Source of the DNA: Rhodothermales bacterium
GTDB taxonomy: Bacteria; Bacteroidota; Rhodothermia; Rhodothermales; Bin80
Length of the DNA: 55,127 nucleotides
Assembly (NCBI GenBank): GCA_022822185.1
Contig: JAJECE010000107.1
Span: 1 to 55,127, forward strand
Direction: 5' to 3'
The notes under the pieces were generated by a model. That model ran no database searches and was not told the DNA's origin. It saw nothing but the letters and a program-made list of their open reading frames with translations. Positions 36,666 through 46,859 of this stretch are shown here, piece after piece (position 1 is the first letter of the stretch; the number at the start of each line of letters is the position of its first letter). The translations under genes were made by a program, and so were the position numbers.

Positions 36666-37677
36666 GACCGTTGCTGATTTTGCAGAGCATTTGAAGGCGC
36701 GTGAGTGCTGCTCCCGAATCAATACTTGCCCGTGCAGCTCCGATACAGTTTTTCATCCCGGCATAACGGCCCGACACCCACAATCCCAGTGCACTATTGA
36801 GGAGTACGGCATCCCGGCACGGCCCCTGGTCTCCTTGCAGGACGGTACGAAGGATTGCAGCATTCTCTTCTGCATCCCCGCCGGCAAGGCTGGCGGGATC
36901 TGCCCGCTTGAAGCCGTAGGTCTCCGGCTCAATGCGAGTTTCTCTTGGCTCCATCCTGGTTCTTTTATACTCAATGAGCACGGTGGGGGCGGAGATGGAG
37001 GCTTCATCCAGACCATCTTCAGAATGAAGGGTCAGGACATGTTCGGCACCAAGTCTGTGCATGATTGCGGCAATCATCCGTGCGGTCTCCAGATCAAAGG
37101 CGCCAATCACCTGCCGCTTTACGCCTGCGGGATTGCAAAGCGGTCCCAGGATGTTGAAGGCGGTGCGTGACCGGAGGGTCGTACGAACCGGCATTACATG
37201 ACGCATTGCCGGATGATAGTGTCGGGCAAAGATAAATCCGATCCCCGCTTTTTTGAGACAGGAGGCAACTTCGTCTGCGTTGAGATTCACATTTACGCCT
37301 AGGGCTTCAAGCACATCTGTACTGCCGGATCTGGAGGATACGCTCCGGTTGCCATGCTTCGCAACGGTCACGCCCGCACCCGCGCACACGAGCGCCGCCG
37401 CCGTGGAGATATTGAAGGTATGACTGCCATCTCCGCCCGTCCCGCATACATCAATGGCATGCGGATCTTCGCATATGACCGGGACAAAATATGTCCGCAT
37501 GACCTGCACGAATGCCGTCAACTCTTCAACCGACTCTCCGCGGGACCGCATCCCCATCAGTAAACCGGCAATCTGAATAGGATCGGCTTTGCCTTGCATG
37601 ATCTGATGCATTGCATCGGCGGCCTGCGCTGCCGAGAGGGATTTTCCCTGCGCAAGAATTTGAAGATATTCGGTCAT
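36652..37677 (-). CDS. trpD: Anthranilate phosphoribosyltransferase
   Basis: About 341 residues from ATG 37677 (MTEYLQILAQGKSLS), two bases after the trpG stop. The PRPP site DVCGTGGDGSHTFNISTAA, the anthranilate-site KHGNRSVSSRSGSTDVLEAL, and FARHYHPAMRHVMPVR and FNILGPLCNPA are intact. It transfers phosphoribose from PRPP to anthranilate. It is not fused to TrpG, in contrast to enterics. Confidence 0.96.
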   Translation of the reverse strand: MTEYLQILAQGKSLSAAQAADAMHQIMQGKADPIQIAGLLMGMRSRGESVEELTAFVQVMRTYFVPVICEDPHAIDVCGTGGDGSHTFNISTAAALVCAGAGVTVAKHGNRSVSSRSGSTDVLEALGVNVNLNADEVASCLKKAGIGFIFARHYHPAMRHVMPVRTTLRSRTAFNILGPLCNPAGVKRQVIGAFDLETARMIAAIMHRLGAEHVLTLHSEDGLDEASISAPTVLIEYKRTRMEPRETRIEPETYGFKRADPASLAGGDAEENAAILRTVLQGDQGPCRDAVLLNSALGLWVSGRYAGMKNCIGAARASIDSGAALTRLQMLCKISNGHDGS

Positions 37678-37679
37678 GA

Positions 37680-38252
37680 TCAAAATCCGAGGCGTGCGAG
37701 CCAATTATTCACTAATGTAGGGCCATCACGGGTCATCACACTTTCCGGATGGAACTGCACTCCCTCTACGGGGTGGGTCCTATGTTGCACGCCCATGATG
37801 ACCCCGTCCGGAGTTGCAGCGGTAACCTGAAGACAGTCAGGAATGGTTTGGGGATCTAAGACCAGAGAGTGATAACGTGTTGCCTCAAATTGCGGGGGAA
37901 CCCCCTTAAAGAGTTGATTCCCGTGATGGCAGACCGTACTGGTCTTTCCATGCATCAGTGTGGGAGCATACGTTACTTCGGCTCCGTACACCTCTCCGAT
38001 CACCTGATGTCCAAGACAAATTCCAAGGATCGGGATCTTGGGGCCAAGTTTGGCAACGACCTCGTTGCAGATGCCTGCATCTGCGGGTCGACCCGGCCCG
38101 GGAGAAATCACAATCCCGTCCGGCTTCATGCCCCGAATGTCTTTCGGAGTCAGCACATCATTCCGCTCTACCCGAATCTCCTCCGTGGTACAGCCAATAA
38201 GCTGCACCAGATTGTAGGTAAAGGAGTCGTAATTGTCAATAACTAAAATCAA
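37680..38252 (-). CDS. trpG: Anthranilate synthase glutaminase subunit
   Basis: 190-residue class I glutamine amidotransferase. Nucleophile Cys in ILGICLGHQVIGE, oxyanion loop SPGPGRPADAG, and the His-Glu pair in VQFHPESVMT. It delivers ammonia to TrpE. Because only one trpG/pabA-type gene is seen it may also serve folate synthesis, as in some bacteria (inference). The start is TTG, sharing TTGA with the trpS stop (4-base overlap), which indicates coupled translation. Confidence 0.94.
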   Translation of the reverse strand: MILVIDNYDSFTYNLVQLIGCTTEEIRVERNDVLTPKDIRGMKPDGIVISPGPGRPADAGICNEVVAKLGPKIPILGICLGHQVIGEVYGAEVTYAPTLMHGKTSTVCHHGNQLFKGVPPQFEATRYHSLVLDPQTIPDCLQVTAATPDGVIMGVQHRTHPVEGVQFHPESVMTRDGPTLVNNWLARLGF

Positions 38253-39265
38253 ACCCTGTACGTCGTTATGAGGCCGGTCAGTTCCCGGACCTTATCCATA
38301 CACGCTTCGGCCCGTTCCCGCGCATGGATACCTCCCTGCCGAAGTACATCCCGAACATAGTCAGGCTGTTTCAGCAGTTCCCGTCTTCGTTCACGCGCTT
38401 CCGCGAAGTAGTCCGTAATCAGTTCCGTCAATACGTTTTTGGCGTGTCCATAGCCATATCCTCCACGCTGGTAGGCCTCTCTGATTTCCTGCTGCTGCTC
38501 GTCCGAGGCAAACAGCCGAATCAGGGCGAACACATTGTCTTGGTCTGGATCCTTGGGATCTTCCAGGGGGGTGGAGTCCGTGACAATCCGTTTGATCCGA
38601 CGGTTTAACACCTTGCCTTCGTCAAAAATTCCAATCGTATTGTCGTAGCTTTTGGACATCTTGCGTCCGTCAATTCCAGGAACAATCGCTACTTGTTCCG
38701 TAATGTGCGCATGAGGTACAGGGAACAGCGGCCGGTCAGGTGACCAGATCCGGTTAAAGCGTTGCGCCGTATCCCGGCAGATTTCAATATGCTGTTTCTG
38801 ATCGGCCCCCACAGGAACGATGGTTCCCCCGTAAATGAGAATATCGGAGGCCTGTAGAATGGGATAATTGAACAGGCCGCAGTTCGCTGAAAGCCCCTGG
38901 GCCACTTTATCTTTATATGAGGTGGCTTTTTCCAGTAGGGATACCGGTGTGAGGCAGAAGAAAATCCAGGTCAACTCATTCAGAAGTGGCACATCACTCT
39001 GCACAAAAAGATTTCCTCTGGATGGATCAAATCCGAGGGACAGATAAGTGATTGCCGCATCCAGAGTATGTGCGTAAAGTGCATCCGGATCCCGAACCGT
39101 TGTCATCGCATGATAATTTACGATGAAGTAGTAGGATGGGTGTTTGTGATGGAGCGCAATATGCTGTCGCAGCGCACCGAAGTAGTTCCCCAGATGCAAT
39201 GCACCGGAGGACTGGATACCGGATACGACAATAGTTTCACCGGGGGAAAAGGGATACTGTGCCAT
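38249..39265 (-). CDS. trpS: Tryptophanyl-tRNA synthetase
   Basis: About 338 residues from ATG 39265 (MAQYPFSPGETIVVSG). Class I synthetase signatures: SGALHLGN (HIGH-type) and DGRKMSKSYDN (KMSKS). It charges tRNA-Trp. Its place inside the trp biosynthetic operon, between the unknown gene and trpG, ties tRNA charging to tryptophan synthesis. Longer in-frame starts to 39304 would enter the previous gene. Confidence 0.95.
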   Translation of the reverse strand: MAQYPFSPGETIVVSGIQSSGALHLGNYFGALRQHIALHHKHPSYYFIVNYHAMTTVRDPDALYAHTLDAAITYLSLGFDPSRGNLFVQSDVPLLNELTWIFFCLTPVSLLEKATSYKDKVAQGLSANCGLFNYPILQASDILIYGGTIVPVGADQKQHIEICRDTAQRFNRIWSPDRPLFPVPHAHITEQVAIVPGIDGRKMSKSYDNTIGIFDEGKVLNRRIKRIVTDSTPLEDPKDPDQDNVFALIRLFASDEQQQEIREAYQRGGYGYGHAKNVLTELITDYFAEARERRRELLKQPDYVRDVLRQGGIHARERAEACMDKVRELTGLITTYRV

Positions 39266-39273
39266 CGGGAGTC

Positions 39274-39750
39274 TTACGCGGCTGTGAGTGCACGGTGTGC
39301 ACACTTTCGCAGAAAAGCCAGTCGGTTGTCGCTGTTCTCCAGCAGACGCACCATGACCGCTTCGCTGCGGATCTGGTGTTGAACCGGGCGCTCTCTTTCC
39401 AGCCGTTCGCGGAATATCTGCTCACGTTCCCGCAAGTCGGAAAGTGCGTCATCACTGGCCAATTTGAAGGACCCGGGTTCCAGTGAGGTGCCGTTGAATG
39501 CCGGTTCCCCGCAGCTGAATACAAGTTCCTTGAGTTTCCCCACATCCAGTCGGAGCGTCTTCAGAATACGCTCCAGTTCCTGTTGCTCTGTATCGGATGC
39601 AAGAAGCGGCAGGAAGTTGGCGTAGGAAAGTTTCAGTTTCACATGTGCTTCAATCAGCGGATTGAGTCGTTCAGCTGTTTCTTTACGGCTGATGGTTTTT
39701 CCTGCCCAGCCTTTTTTGAGTAAAGCGGATTTGATTTCTTTAACGGTCAT
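39274..39750 (-). CDS. Unknown helical protein inside the trp operon
   Basis: 158 residues from ATG 39750 (MTVKEIKSALLKKGW). It is rich in Glu, Arg and Leu and predicted mostly helical, with a possible coiled-coil region LSDLREREQIFRERLERERP near residues 104-123. There are no membrane segments. I do not recognise a family. It lies 35 bases after trpE and 8 before trpS, so it is co-transcribed with both. A regulatory or accessory role in tryptophan metabolism is possible from context only. Confidence 0.75.
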   Translation of the reverse strand: MTVKEIKSALLKKGWAGKTISRKETAERLNPLIEAHVKLKLSYANFLPLLASDTEQQELERILKTLRLDVGKLKELVFSCGEPAFNGTSLEPGSFKLASDDALSDLREREQIFRERLERERPVQHQIRSEAVMVRLLENSDNRLAFLRKCAHRALTAA

Positions 39751-39785
39751 GAATCGGTTGTGCGCTGCAAAGTAAATGGGGGTTC

Positions 39786-41279
39786 CTACAAGAGTCCCTG
39801 GGCTGCAATGAACAGGGCCTGACGGAGTGCCCGGGCCTTGTTTTTTGTTTCTTCGTATTCCAGTGCGGGCATGCTGTCTGCAACAATCCCTGCACCTGCC
39901 TGAATAAAGATATGATTCTCTTGAACGACCATGGTCCGAATGGCAATGCACATATCCATATTTCCAGAAAAGTCAATGTATCCTACCGCGCCGGCGTAAA
40001 TGCCCCGGCGTGTCGGCTCAAGTTCATCAATAATTTCCATGGCTTTTACTTTGGGGGCGCCGCTGACGGTTCCGGCAGGAAAACAGGCCCGGAGTACATC
40101 CATGGTGGTCATGTTATCCCTTAGCAGTCCGGAAACCGCGCTTACAATATGCATAACATGCGAGTAACGCTCCACATATGCATAACGGTCCACGGTTACA
40201 CTCCCCAGTTTACTGATTCGCCCGAGATCATTGCGCCCGAGGTCGACCAGCATCAGATGTTCCGCCCTTTCTTTGGCATCTTCAAGAAGGTCCCGGGCAA
40301 GCTGTTCATCTTCTTCCGGCGTTTCTCCGCGGGGGCGTGTCCCTGCGATAGGGAGTAACTCGGCATGTTTTTCCTCCACACGTACCAGAACTTCAGGAGA
40401 ACTGCCAATGAGTGAAACCTCCCCCAGATCAAGGTAAAAAAGATAGGGCGAAGGGTTGACCTGGCGAAGTGCACGGTATAGATTGAACGGGTCGCCTTCA
40501 AAGGAGAGAGAGAATCGCTGGGAGAGCACAACCTGAAAAATGTCCCCCTCATAGATCCGCTGCTTTGCCTCGGTAACGACCGCTTCAAAGTCCTCACGGG
40601 CGAAATTTGACGTTAGCTCTCCAGAGCCCAGCTTGACCGGGTCCGGACTGCGAAACGGAGTTTGCAGATCACGTTCCAGACCCTGGATGCGCTCGGTTGC
40701 CTGGGTGTATTCTTCGTCAAGATCCGAGTCCGGCGTAATAAACACATTTGCAATCAGTACAATCTGATGCTTTAAACGATCAAAGGCGGCCAGACTGTCG
40801 TAAAAGCACCAGATTGCATCAGGAAGGTTCAGGTCGTCGGCTGGCGGATCCGGCAAATGTTCAATAAGACGTACATTATCGTACCCCAGATAACCGACTG
40901 CGCCACACCGGAACCGGGGCAGTCCAGATAACTTAACCTCGACAAACTCATCCATAAAGCGATGAAGGACATCAAATACATCCGTATCCGGAGTCGTTAC
41001 CGTCTCCTTCCTGCGAACATGTTCTATGGTGACTTTTCTTCCCGAAGACCGTACAATCCGATAGGGGTTTCGGCCCAGGAACGAATAGCGGGCCATGTGA
41101 TCGCCTCCTTCAACACTTTCTAGCAGGAATGCATGATGGCTGTGCTGCCGCAGGGCCAAAAGAGCACTCACCGGAGTAAGCAGATCCGCGCTTAAGCGAC
41201 GGTTTACCGGAACAACAAAGTGCTGAATCCCCTTTGCATGCTCTCGTTCAACCACTGAGTAAAATTCATGGCGTGTCAT
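39786..41279 (-). CDS. trpE: Anthranilate synthase component I
   Basis: 497-residue chorismate-utilising enzyme. The N-terminal feedback element LLESVEGGDHMARYSFLG is kept, so tryptophan inhibition is expected. C-terminal catalytic blocks IVDLGRNDLGRI-like (LMLVDLGRNDLGRI), GTVSGAPKVKAMEIIDEL and CIAIRTMV with AGAGIVADSMPALEYEE are intact. It converts chorismate and ammonia (from TrpG) to anthranilate. It is the first gene of the operon. No Trp-rich leader ORF on this strand was found upstream. Confidence 0.95.
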   Translation of the reverse strand: MTRHEFYSVVEREHAKGIQHFVVPVNRRLSADLLTPVSALLALRQHSHHAFLLESVEGGDHMARYSFLGRNPYRIVRSSGRKVTIEHVRRKETVTTPDTDVFDVLHRFMDEFVEVKLSGLPRFRCGAVGYLGYDNVRLIEHLPDPPADDLNLPDAIWCFYDSLAAFDRLKHQIVLIANVFITPDSDLDEEYTQATERIQGLERDLQTPFRSPDPVKLGSGELTSNFAREDFEAVVTEAKQRIYEGDIFQVVLSQRFSLSFEGDPFNLYRALRQVNPSPYLFYLDLGEVSLIGSSPEVLVRVEEKHAELLPIAGTRPRGETPEEDEQLARDLLEDAKERAEHLMLVDLGRNDLGRISKLGSVTVDRYAYVERYSHVMHIVSAVSGLLRDNMTTMDVLRACFPAGTVSGAPKVKAMEIIDELEPTRRGIYAGAVGYIDFSGNMDMCIAIRTMVVQENHIFIQAGAGIVADSMPALEYEETKNKARALRQALFIAAQGLL

Positions 41280-41315
41280 ACTTGCTTATACGCACAATTC
41301 GGCAATTCAATGCCA

Positions 41316-41321
41316 TATAAT
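41316..41321 (+). promoter_or_regulatory. Possible -10 box for the VKOR-DsbA gene
   Basis: TATAAT in the trpE/VKOR divergent gap (41280-41416), about 95 bases before the plus-strand start at 41417. The -35 region 17 bases upstream is poor (CACAAT). No convincing minus-strand promoter for trpE was identified in the same gap. Confidence 0.3.
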
Positions 41322-41416
41322 CTGGCGCGGTGGATTTCGGTACGTATTTTTGCACACATTTGGTGGATGAACCGGGTAGAATTCATTAATTTTAGGAGAA
41401 TCAAAACACAAGAGCT

Positions 41417-42598
41417 ATGGCTTTTTTTGCATACCGTAAGAATCTTGAACGAATCCTTTATATACTGGCGCTTACCGGAGTGGGTTTAACGCTTCATATT
41501 GCGCTCTGGTACACCGAAGGGGGGAGTGCCGGTGAGGATCCACTGTGCGGGATTGGCTCGGACTGTACCGGTGTCATCGCCAGTGATCCAGCTCCATTTG
41601 GCATTCCAAGTGCATGGTGGGGGTTCCTGTTCTATGCGGTGGTCGCAATTGGCAGTATTCTGATTGCAAAAAATGTTGGCGGATGGGGGAGCCAATTCAC
41701 AAAGGGGCGGACTGTCATCGTTGTATTTGGCTGGATATATTCGTTATTTCTGACAATTTTGCAGGCAACGGCCATTGAGGGGTGGTGTCAGTTATGCCTC
41801 TACTCGTTCTCCATTGTCACCCTGATTGCAGGCGTTACATTCTATTCGTTTCTGAAGAAATCCAATGCACGCTCTCTGCGTAGCGCTCCACGGGGCGAGT
41901 CCAAGTTTCATGGTGTTGCGGCGGCAGTGCTGCTCGGGCTTCTCGTATGGGACTACTCAAATGCTCCCAGGAATGAATCGATACCGACACTTACGGCTTT
42001 GGACGAGATAGATATAGATTCCGCCTTGTGCACATATGCCCCGGATTCTCCAACCTTTGATAATCTGGAGCAGATTGTCATGGATTACGATCCTGTCCTT
42101 GGACCGGCAGATGCCCCAATCATTGTGATGGAGTTTCTTGATCCCAACTGTAACCACTGTAAGACGGTACATCCACATTTAAAGGCATTGGCGGAAGCAT
42201 ATCCTGACTCTGTCCGTGTCGTATTCAAACCGGTGGCCATCGTTGGAGGTCCGACCCATTCTATGGATGAAATTGCGGCTCTTTATTATGCGAATGATCA
42301 CGGGGTGTTTTTGGAGATGCTGGATTTAGTCTTCCAGCATCAATCTCCGGCAACCGGTTTATCGGTAGATCTTCTGGCAGGCTTTGCAAAGGATCTTGGG
42401 TTGGATGAGGGGGATTTTCGCAGGGCATTGAGTGAGCGGGAATTTGCATCCAGGACCGTTCAGACCCGCCAGTTTTTCTCAGGGATGGGATTCACCGGGG
42501 TTCCGGTTATCATTGTTCAGGGGCAGCGTATCAGTAGTGCAAGTCGCAGTATAGCATGCCTTAAGCATTTCGTTGAGCAGGCCAAACTTCAATTATAG
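41417..42598 (+). CDS. VKOR-DsbA fusion (disulfide bond formation)
   Basis: 393 residues. The N-terminal half is a vitamin K epoxide reductase-type quinone oxidoreductase with four to five helices: loop Cys pair in [10 protein letters not shown] (about 44-51), active-site C124-x-x-C127 in GWCQLCLYS, and a Ser/Thr-rich quinone side. The C-terminal half is a periplasmic thioredoxin-fold DsbA-like domain with C245-N-H-C248 in [12 protein letters not shown] and the cis-Pro in FTGVPVIIV. The fusion lets substrate thiols pass electrons to quinone in one polypeptide. It is divergent from trpE and followed directly by transketolase (5 bases). Confidence 0.92.
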   Translation: MAFFAYRKNLERILYILALTGVGLTLHIALWYTEGGSAGEDPLCGIGSDCTGVIASDPAPFGIPSAWWGFLFYAVVAIGSILIAKNVGGWGSQFTKGRTVIVVFGWIYSLFLTILQATAIEGWCQLCLYSFSIVTLIAGVTFYSFLKKSNARSLRSAPRGESKFHGVAAAVLLGLLVWDYSNAPRNESIPTLTALDEIDIDSALCTYAPDSPTFDNLEQIVMDYDPVLGPADAPIIVMEFLDPNCNHCKTVHPHLKALAEAYPDSVRVVFKPVAIVGGPTHSMDEIAALYYANDHGVFLEMLDLVFQHQSPATGLSVDLLAGFAKDLGLDEGDFRRALSEREFASRTVQTRQFFSGMGFTGVPVIIVQGQRISSASRSIACLKHFVEQAKLQL

Positions 42599-42603
42599 TA
42601 TTG

Positions 42604-44589
42604 ATGAAATCAAAAGAACTTGAATCTCTCTGCATCAATACGATACGGATGTTGGCGGTGGATGCGGTTGAGCGTGCCCGGAGCGGGCATCCGGGTATGC
42701 CGATGGGGGCTGCTCCCATGGCGTATGTATTATGGACTGAGTTTATGCGACATAATCCTCAGAATCCAGACTGGGTGAACCGTGACCGCTTCGTCCTGTC
42801 GGCCGGGCATGGGTCTATACTCCTTTATGCATTGCTGCATTTGACCGGATATGATCTTTCTCTGGAGGAGATTAAAAATTTTCGGCAATGGGGGAGCCGA
42901 ACACCGGGGCACCCCGAACATGGTGTAACCCCCGGGGTTGAGACGACCACAGGTCCCTTAGGACAGGGGTTTGGGAACGGGGTCGGTATGGCGATTGCGG
43001 AGGCACATCTTGCCGCACGCTTTAATCGTGACGGGGCCGAAATCATCGACCATCACACCTATGGAATTGTATCCGATGGGGACCTTATGGAGGGAATTTC
43101 TCATGAGGCCGCCTCTCTGGCTGGACATCTTGGGCTGGGAAAATTGATTTATCTGTGGGATGATAACCGGATCACGATTGATGGTGGTCTCTATTTATCA
43201 TCCTCTGAGAATATACCGGGGCGGTTCGCATCTTACGGATGGCATGTGGTTCGGGGAATAGATGGCGAAGACACGGGAGCAATCCGGGAGGCGCTCCAGG
43301 AAGCTCAGGAATGCACGAGTAAGCCATCGCTGATTTGTGTTCGCACCACGATTGGGCATGGAAGTCCCAATAAGGGTGGAACCGCTGCTGCACACGGGGC
43401 CCCACTTGGCCCCGATGAAGTTGCGTTAACAAAGCAGGCTCAGGGATGGCCGGCGGATCCGCAGTTTTATGTCCCGGTGGAGGTGAAGACGGTGATGGAT
43501 TGTACTGCATCCGGGGCGGAGCAGGAACAGCAATGGATTGCGCGGAGATCAACCTATACACATCTGCATCCGGCAAATTCGGCAGAATTAGATGCCTTGT
43601 ATACCGGTGAACTGTCATCGGATTGGTTTGAGGATGTTGAAAATCTCAGTATGGAGCATGCGGTGGCGACCAGAGCTGCAAGTGGGACGGTGTTAGAGGC
43701 GCTTCTTGCCAACGTCCCCGGCCTGATCGGAGGTTCTGCGGATTTGACGGGATCTAATAAGACCAAGGGCAAGGCCCAAAGCGCCCTTACCTGGAATGAT
43801 TTATCGGGAAGTTATCTCTATTACGGGGTTCGGGAACATGCAATGGCTGCGATCAGCAATGGACTTGCATTGCACGGTGGCTTGCGTCCGTATTGTGGTA
43901 CGTTTCTGGTATTCAGTGATTATCTCCGTCCGTCGTTGCGTCTTAGTGCGCTTATGGGACTTCCTGTGATCTATGTCTTTACGCATGATTCCATTGGAAC
44001 CGGTGAAGATGGACCGACTCATCAGGGTATAGAGCAGGTAATGTCTTTGCGGGCGATTCCCAATCTGGTTGTTTTGCGGCCTGCGGATGCCAATGAGGTC
44101 CGGTACGCATGGCGTGAAGCGATCCAAAGGAGCGATGGTCCGACGGCTCTGATCTTAACACGGCAGGGCGTTCCCCCGGTCACGGGAGAATTGGATGGGG
44201 TCGCCAAGGGTGCATATATCGTGGAAGGGGAGCAGGGAAGTGCCCATCATGTGATCCTGATTGGAACCGGGAGCGAATTACAGTATGCGGTTGCAGCCGC
44301 ATCAATCTTGCAGTCTGAGGGAATTGTCACGCGCGTGGTGAGTATGCCCTCCTGGGAATTATTTGCACTGCAGTCCGACTCCTATAAGGAAAAAGTTTTC
44401 CCGAACTCAGTGCCGGTTCGTGTTGCCGTTGAGGCAGGCATATCGCTTGGCTGGCAACGCTATGCTAGTCACACAGTGTGTATAGACCGGTTTGGAGCGT
44501 CTGCACCTGGGAAGGACCTCTTTGAACAGTTTGGCTTTAATGCGGAACGAGTCGCCGATGTGGCACGGCAGGCTTTAGCGGATGCATAA
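42604..44589 (+). CDS. tkt: Transketolase
   Basis: 661 residues from ATG 42604; a TTG three bases earlier is the only alternative. Thiamine diphosphate enzyme of the pentose phosphate pathway. Visible: [35 protein letters not shown], the ThDP Asp-Gly motif VSDGDLMEG with [29 protein letters not shown], and the C-terminal [10 protein letters not shown]. It transfers two-carbon ketol units between sugar phosphates and also supplies erythrose 4-phosphate, upstream of chorismate and hence of the trp genes next door. Confidence 0.96.
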   Translation: MKSKELESLCINTIRMLAVDAVERARSGHPGMPMGAAPMAYVLWTEFMRHNPQNPDWVNRDRFVLSAGHGSILLYALLHLTGYDLSLEEIKNFRQWGSRTPGHPEHGVTPGVETTTGPLGQGFGNGVGMAIAEAHLAARFNRDGAEIIDHHTYGIVSDGDLMEGISHEAASLAGHLGLGKLIYLWDDNRITIDGGLYLSSSENIPGRFASYGWHVVRGIDGEDTGAIREALQEAQECTSKPSLICVRTTIGHGSPNKGGTAAAHGAPLGPDEVALTKQAQGWPADPQFYVPVEVKTVMDCTASGAEQEQQWIARRSTYTHLHPANSAELDALYTGELSSDWFEDVENLSMEHAVATRAASGTVLEALLANVPGLIGGSADLTGSNKTKGKAQSALTWNDLSGSYLYYGVREHAMAAISNGLALHGGLRPYCGTFLVFSDYLRPSLRLSALMGLPVIYVFTHDSIGTGEDGPTHQGIEQVMSLRAIPNLVVLRPADANEVRYAWREAIQRSDGPTALILTRQGVPPVTGELDGVAKGAYIVEGEQGSAHHVILIGTGSELQYAVAAASILQSEGIVTRVVSMPSWELFALQSDSYKEKVFPNSVPVRVAVEAGISLGWQRYASHTVCIDRFGASAPGKDLFEQFGFNAERVADVARQALADA

Positions 44590-44591
44590 GT

Positions 44592-45014
44592 ATGCTGCGT
44601 AGGGTAACCGGCTGCGTAATCATGTTTCTTGTTCATGCGAGTGCAGCGCAACAATTTGCGGGAGAGGAAGCATGGAAGGTTCTTTTTGAGCATGAGGGAG
44701 TCCGGTTCCTGTATGTTTTCTATCCCAAGGCGGATGCCATCAATGATGGGGTAGTGATGATGCTCCAGAATCAGAACAAGTACCGTGTCCGTTACAGATT
44801 TACGATTGTCTTTGAATCCCCGAAGGGGGAAGTATCTGCGGATGTCGAAGGTTCTCTGGAACCGCTGGAAATGAAAACAGGAGATGCAGATGGACTGTTC
44901 TGGATCCCCTTTGACGATAAGCGCTCACTCGGCGCAATTGGAGTGAGGAATTACAAGATCACCCGCGCAGACGAAAGGATGCAGTTCTTTAACGGGCAAT
45001 CCAGATGTCCCTGA
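44592..45014 (+). CDS. Secreted protein of unknown function
   Basis: 140 residues with an N-terminal signal (LRRVTGCVIMFLVHASAAQ, cleavage near AAQQ). The mature part is a beta-rich 120-residue domain (FLYVFYPKADAINDGVV, YRVRYRFTIVFESPKGEV, VEGSLEPLEMKTGDADGLFW). I recognise no family. The pattern of carbohydrate- or interface-type beta domains is only a guess. It starts 3 bases after transketolase and overlaps the amidase by 10 bases, so it is in the same transcript. Confidence 0.7.
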   Translation: MLRRVTGCVIMFLVHASAAQQFAGEEAWKVLFEHEGVRFLYVFYPKADAINDGVVMMLQNQNKYRVRYRFTIVFESPKGEVSADVEGSLEPLEMKTGDADGLFWIPFDDKRSLGAIGVRNYKITRADERMQFFNGQSRCP

Positions 45015-46696
45015 GCCGACGCCATTTTATGACTGCCTGTGCTTCTATCGGGGTCATGGGCGGAGCGTTTGCCGATATTCTTTCCCGGCATGAAGGGCCC
45101 ATCACGGTAGAGACGGTTGCGTGTGCAGAGGAGATCGCCGGGATTGAACTCACGCAAACTCAACGGGAACAGTTGATTGAAGATCTGGAGCAGCATGCAG
45201 ATTATTATGCCTCCATCCGTGAATTGGCATTGCCCAATGATGTGCCTCCTGCACTCATCTTTGATCCGAGCAGATCAGAAGTACAGCCTGCATCTAGCGG
45301 ACAGGGGTTGAATTGGACTCCCATTCCGGTAGAGCGTCCGGCCAAAGCAGAGGACCTCGCCTTCATGCAGGTTGCAGAGTTGGCATATCTACTCAAATCA
45401 AGAGCCGTGTCATCGGTTGAATTGACCGCATTGTACATCGAACGGCTGAAGAAATATGATGGTGTCCTCCAGTCCGTCATTACATTTACCGAGGATCTAG
45501 CCTATAAACAGGCTGCTCAGGCGGACATAGAACTGGATGCAGGGATTTGGCGGGGGCCTTTACACGGTGTCCCCTGGGGAGCGAAAGACTTACTCAGTGT
45601 TCCCGGTTATCCGACGACCTGGGGGGCAATGCCATTCAAGGATCAGGTTCTGGATACCAGGGCGGCGGTGGTAGATCGTCTGGAGGCTGCCGGTGCCGTT
45701 TTGATTGCAAAGCTTTCGCTTGGCGCTCTTGCCTGGGGAGATGTATGGTATGGAGGAAAGACCCGGAATCCATGGAATATTGAGCAGGGATCCAGCGGGT
45801 CAAGTGCAGGACCGGCGGCGGCAGTCGCAGCGGGGCTCGTCGGGTTTGCAATCGGATCCGAAACTCTGGGATCCATCGTATCTCCTTCAACCAGAAACGG
45901 CGTGACGGGACATCGTCCCACCTATGGATTAGTGAGCCGCCATGGCGCAATGACACTTTCCTGGAGCATGGATAAGTTGGGCCCTATGGCGCGTTCTGCA
46001 TTTGACTGTGCGCTGATATTTGAGGCAATCAGAGGGGCAGATAGACGAGACATGTCAACCATTGATGCACCGTTTTCATTTTCTCTGGAAAACGATATTC
46101 ATTCCCTGAGAGTTGGGTATCTGAAGGGAACTTTTGAATCCGATTATGCAGGACACGAAACGGATGCGGCAACTCTGAGTGTATTGCGCAGGCTGGGGAT
46201 AGATCTCATTCCGATTGCACTTCCGGATGATCTGCCGGTTGAGGCAATGCTGACGACGTTGGGAGTGGAAGCGGCGGCAGCGTTTGATGAATTGACTTTA
46301 GGTGGCAGGGTGGATCAAATGGTGCGGCAGGGGCAGGGTACCTGGCCGCATGAATTCCGGCTGAACCGTTTTGTACCAGCGGTTGAATATATTCAGGCCT
46401 CAAGGTGCCGGTCCATCCTTTTGCAGCGCATGAATAAAGTGATGCGGGAGGTGGATGTATTTGTGTCTCCGACATTTGGGGGAGGAACTTTATCCATTAC
46501 CAATTTGACGGGGCATCCATCTGTGACGGTTCCGAACGGATTTGATGTATTGGAAGATCTGCCGGATTCTGTGCGCCGCCAACCCCGCAGCGTCACTTTT
46601 TCTGGACCGCTCTACGCAGATGCCGAGGTACTGCATCTTGCCCATACCTATCAGTCTGCGACAGATTTTCATTTGCAGCGTCCGCCAATTCAGTGA
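45005..46696 (+). CDS. Tat-exported amidase signature family hydrolase
   Basis: 563 residues. A twin-arginine start SLSRRHFMTACASIGVMGG indicates export. The amidase signature domain carries the Ser-cisSer-Lys triad: K194 in VPWGAKDLL, cis-Ser at 266 in QGSSGSSAGPAAA, and nucleophile S290 in GSETLGSIVSPS. It should hydrolyse an amide or ester outside the cytoplasm; the substrate is unknown. The variant text TLGSIVSPS (GatA-like enzymes have TGGSIR) fits a distinct subfamily of secreted amidases rather than GatA. About 130 residues of N-terminal extension precede the domain. Confidence 0.88.
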   Translation: MSLSRRHFMTACASIGVMGGAFADILSRHEGPITVETVACAEEIAGIELTQTQREQLIEDLEQHADYYASIRELALPNDVPPALIFDPSRSEVQPASSGQGLNWTPIPVERPAKAEDLAFMQVAELAYLLKSRAVSSVELTALYIERLKKYDGVLQSVITFTEDLAYKQAAQADIELDAGIWRGPLHGVPWGAKDLLSVPGYPTTWGAMPFKDQVLDTRAAVVDRLEAAGAVLIAKLSLGALAWGDVWYGGKTRNPWNIEQGSSGSSAGPAAAVAAGLVGFAIGSETLGSIVSPSTRNGVTGHRPTYGLVSRHGAMTLSWSMDKLGPMARSAFDCALIFEAIRGADRRDMSTIDAPFSFSLENDIHSLRVGYLKGTFESDYAGHETDAATLSVLRRLGIDLIPIALPDDLPVEAMLTTLGVEAAAAFDELTLGGRVDQMVRQGQGTWPHEFRLNRFVPAVEYIQASRCRSILLQRMNKVMREVDVFVSPTFGGGTLSITNLTGHPSVTVPNGFDVLEDLPDSVRRQPRSVTFSGPLYADAEVLHLAHTYQSATDFHLQRPPIQ

Positions 46697-46859
46697 GACA
46701 TCTATTCCATATTCATATCCCGGATCGATTGGAGTCAAAAGATTGGTGACGAGTATTTTTGTGTTTATGTTCGCTATCCTGCAGATGCAGGGAAGTTTAT
46801 GAATGGGAATTACATCCTGACTTCTGCCGGGAATGGGCCAGTTTACTGTCTCCCGGAGC

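Noticed and set aside
41310..41400. Plus-strand frame with several Trp codons upstream of trpE, like an attenuator leader peptide
   Set aside because: It is on the strand opposite to trpE and points to the VKOR-DsbA gene. No minus-strand Trp-rich leader or paired terminator/antiterminator hairpins were found.
45765..45880. Amidase motif variant (GSSGSSAGPAAA, TLGSIVSPS) as a broken active site
   Set aside because: The Lys, cis-Ser and nucleophile Ser keep the normal 24-residue spacing. The variant fits a subfamily rather than inactivation.
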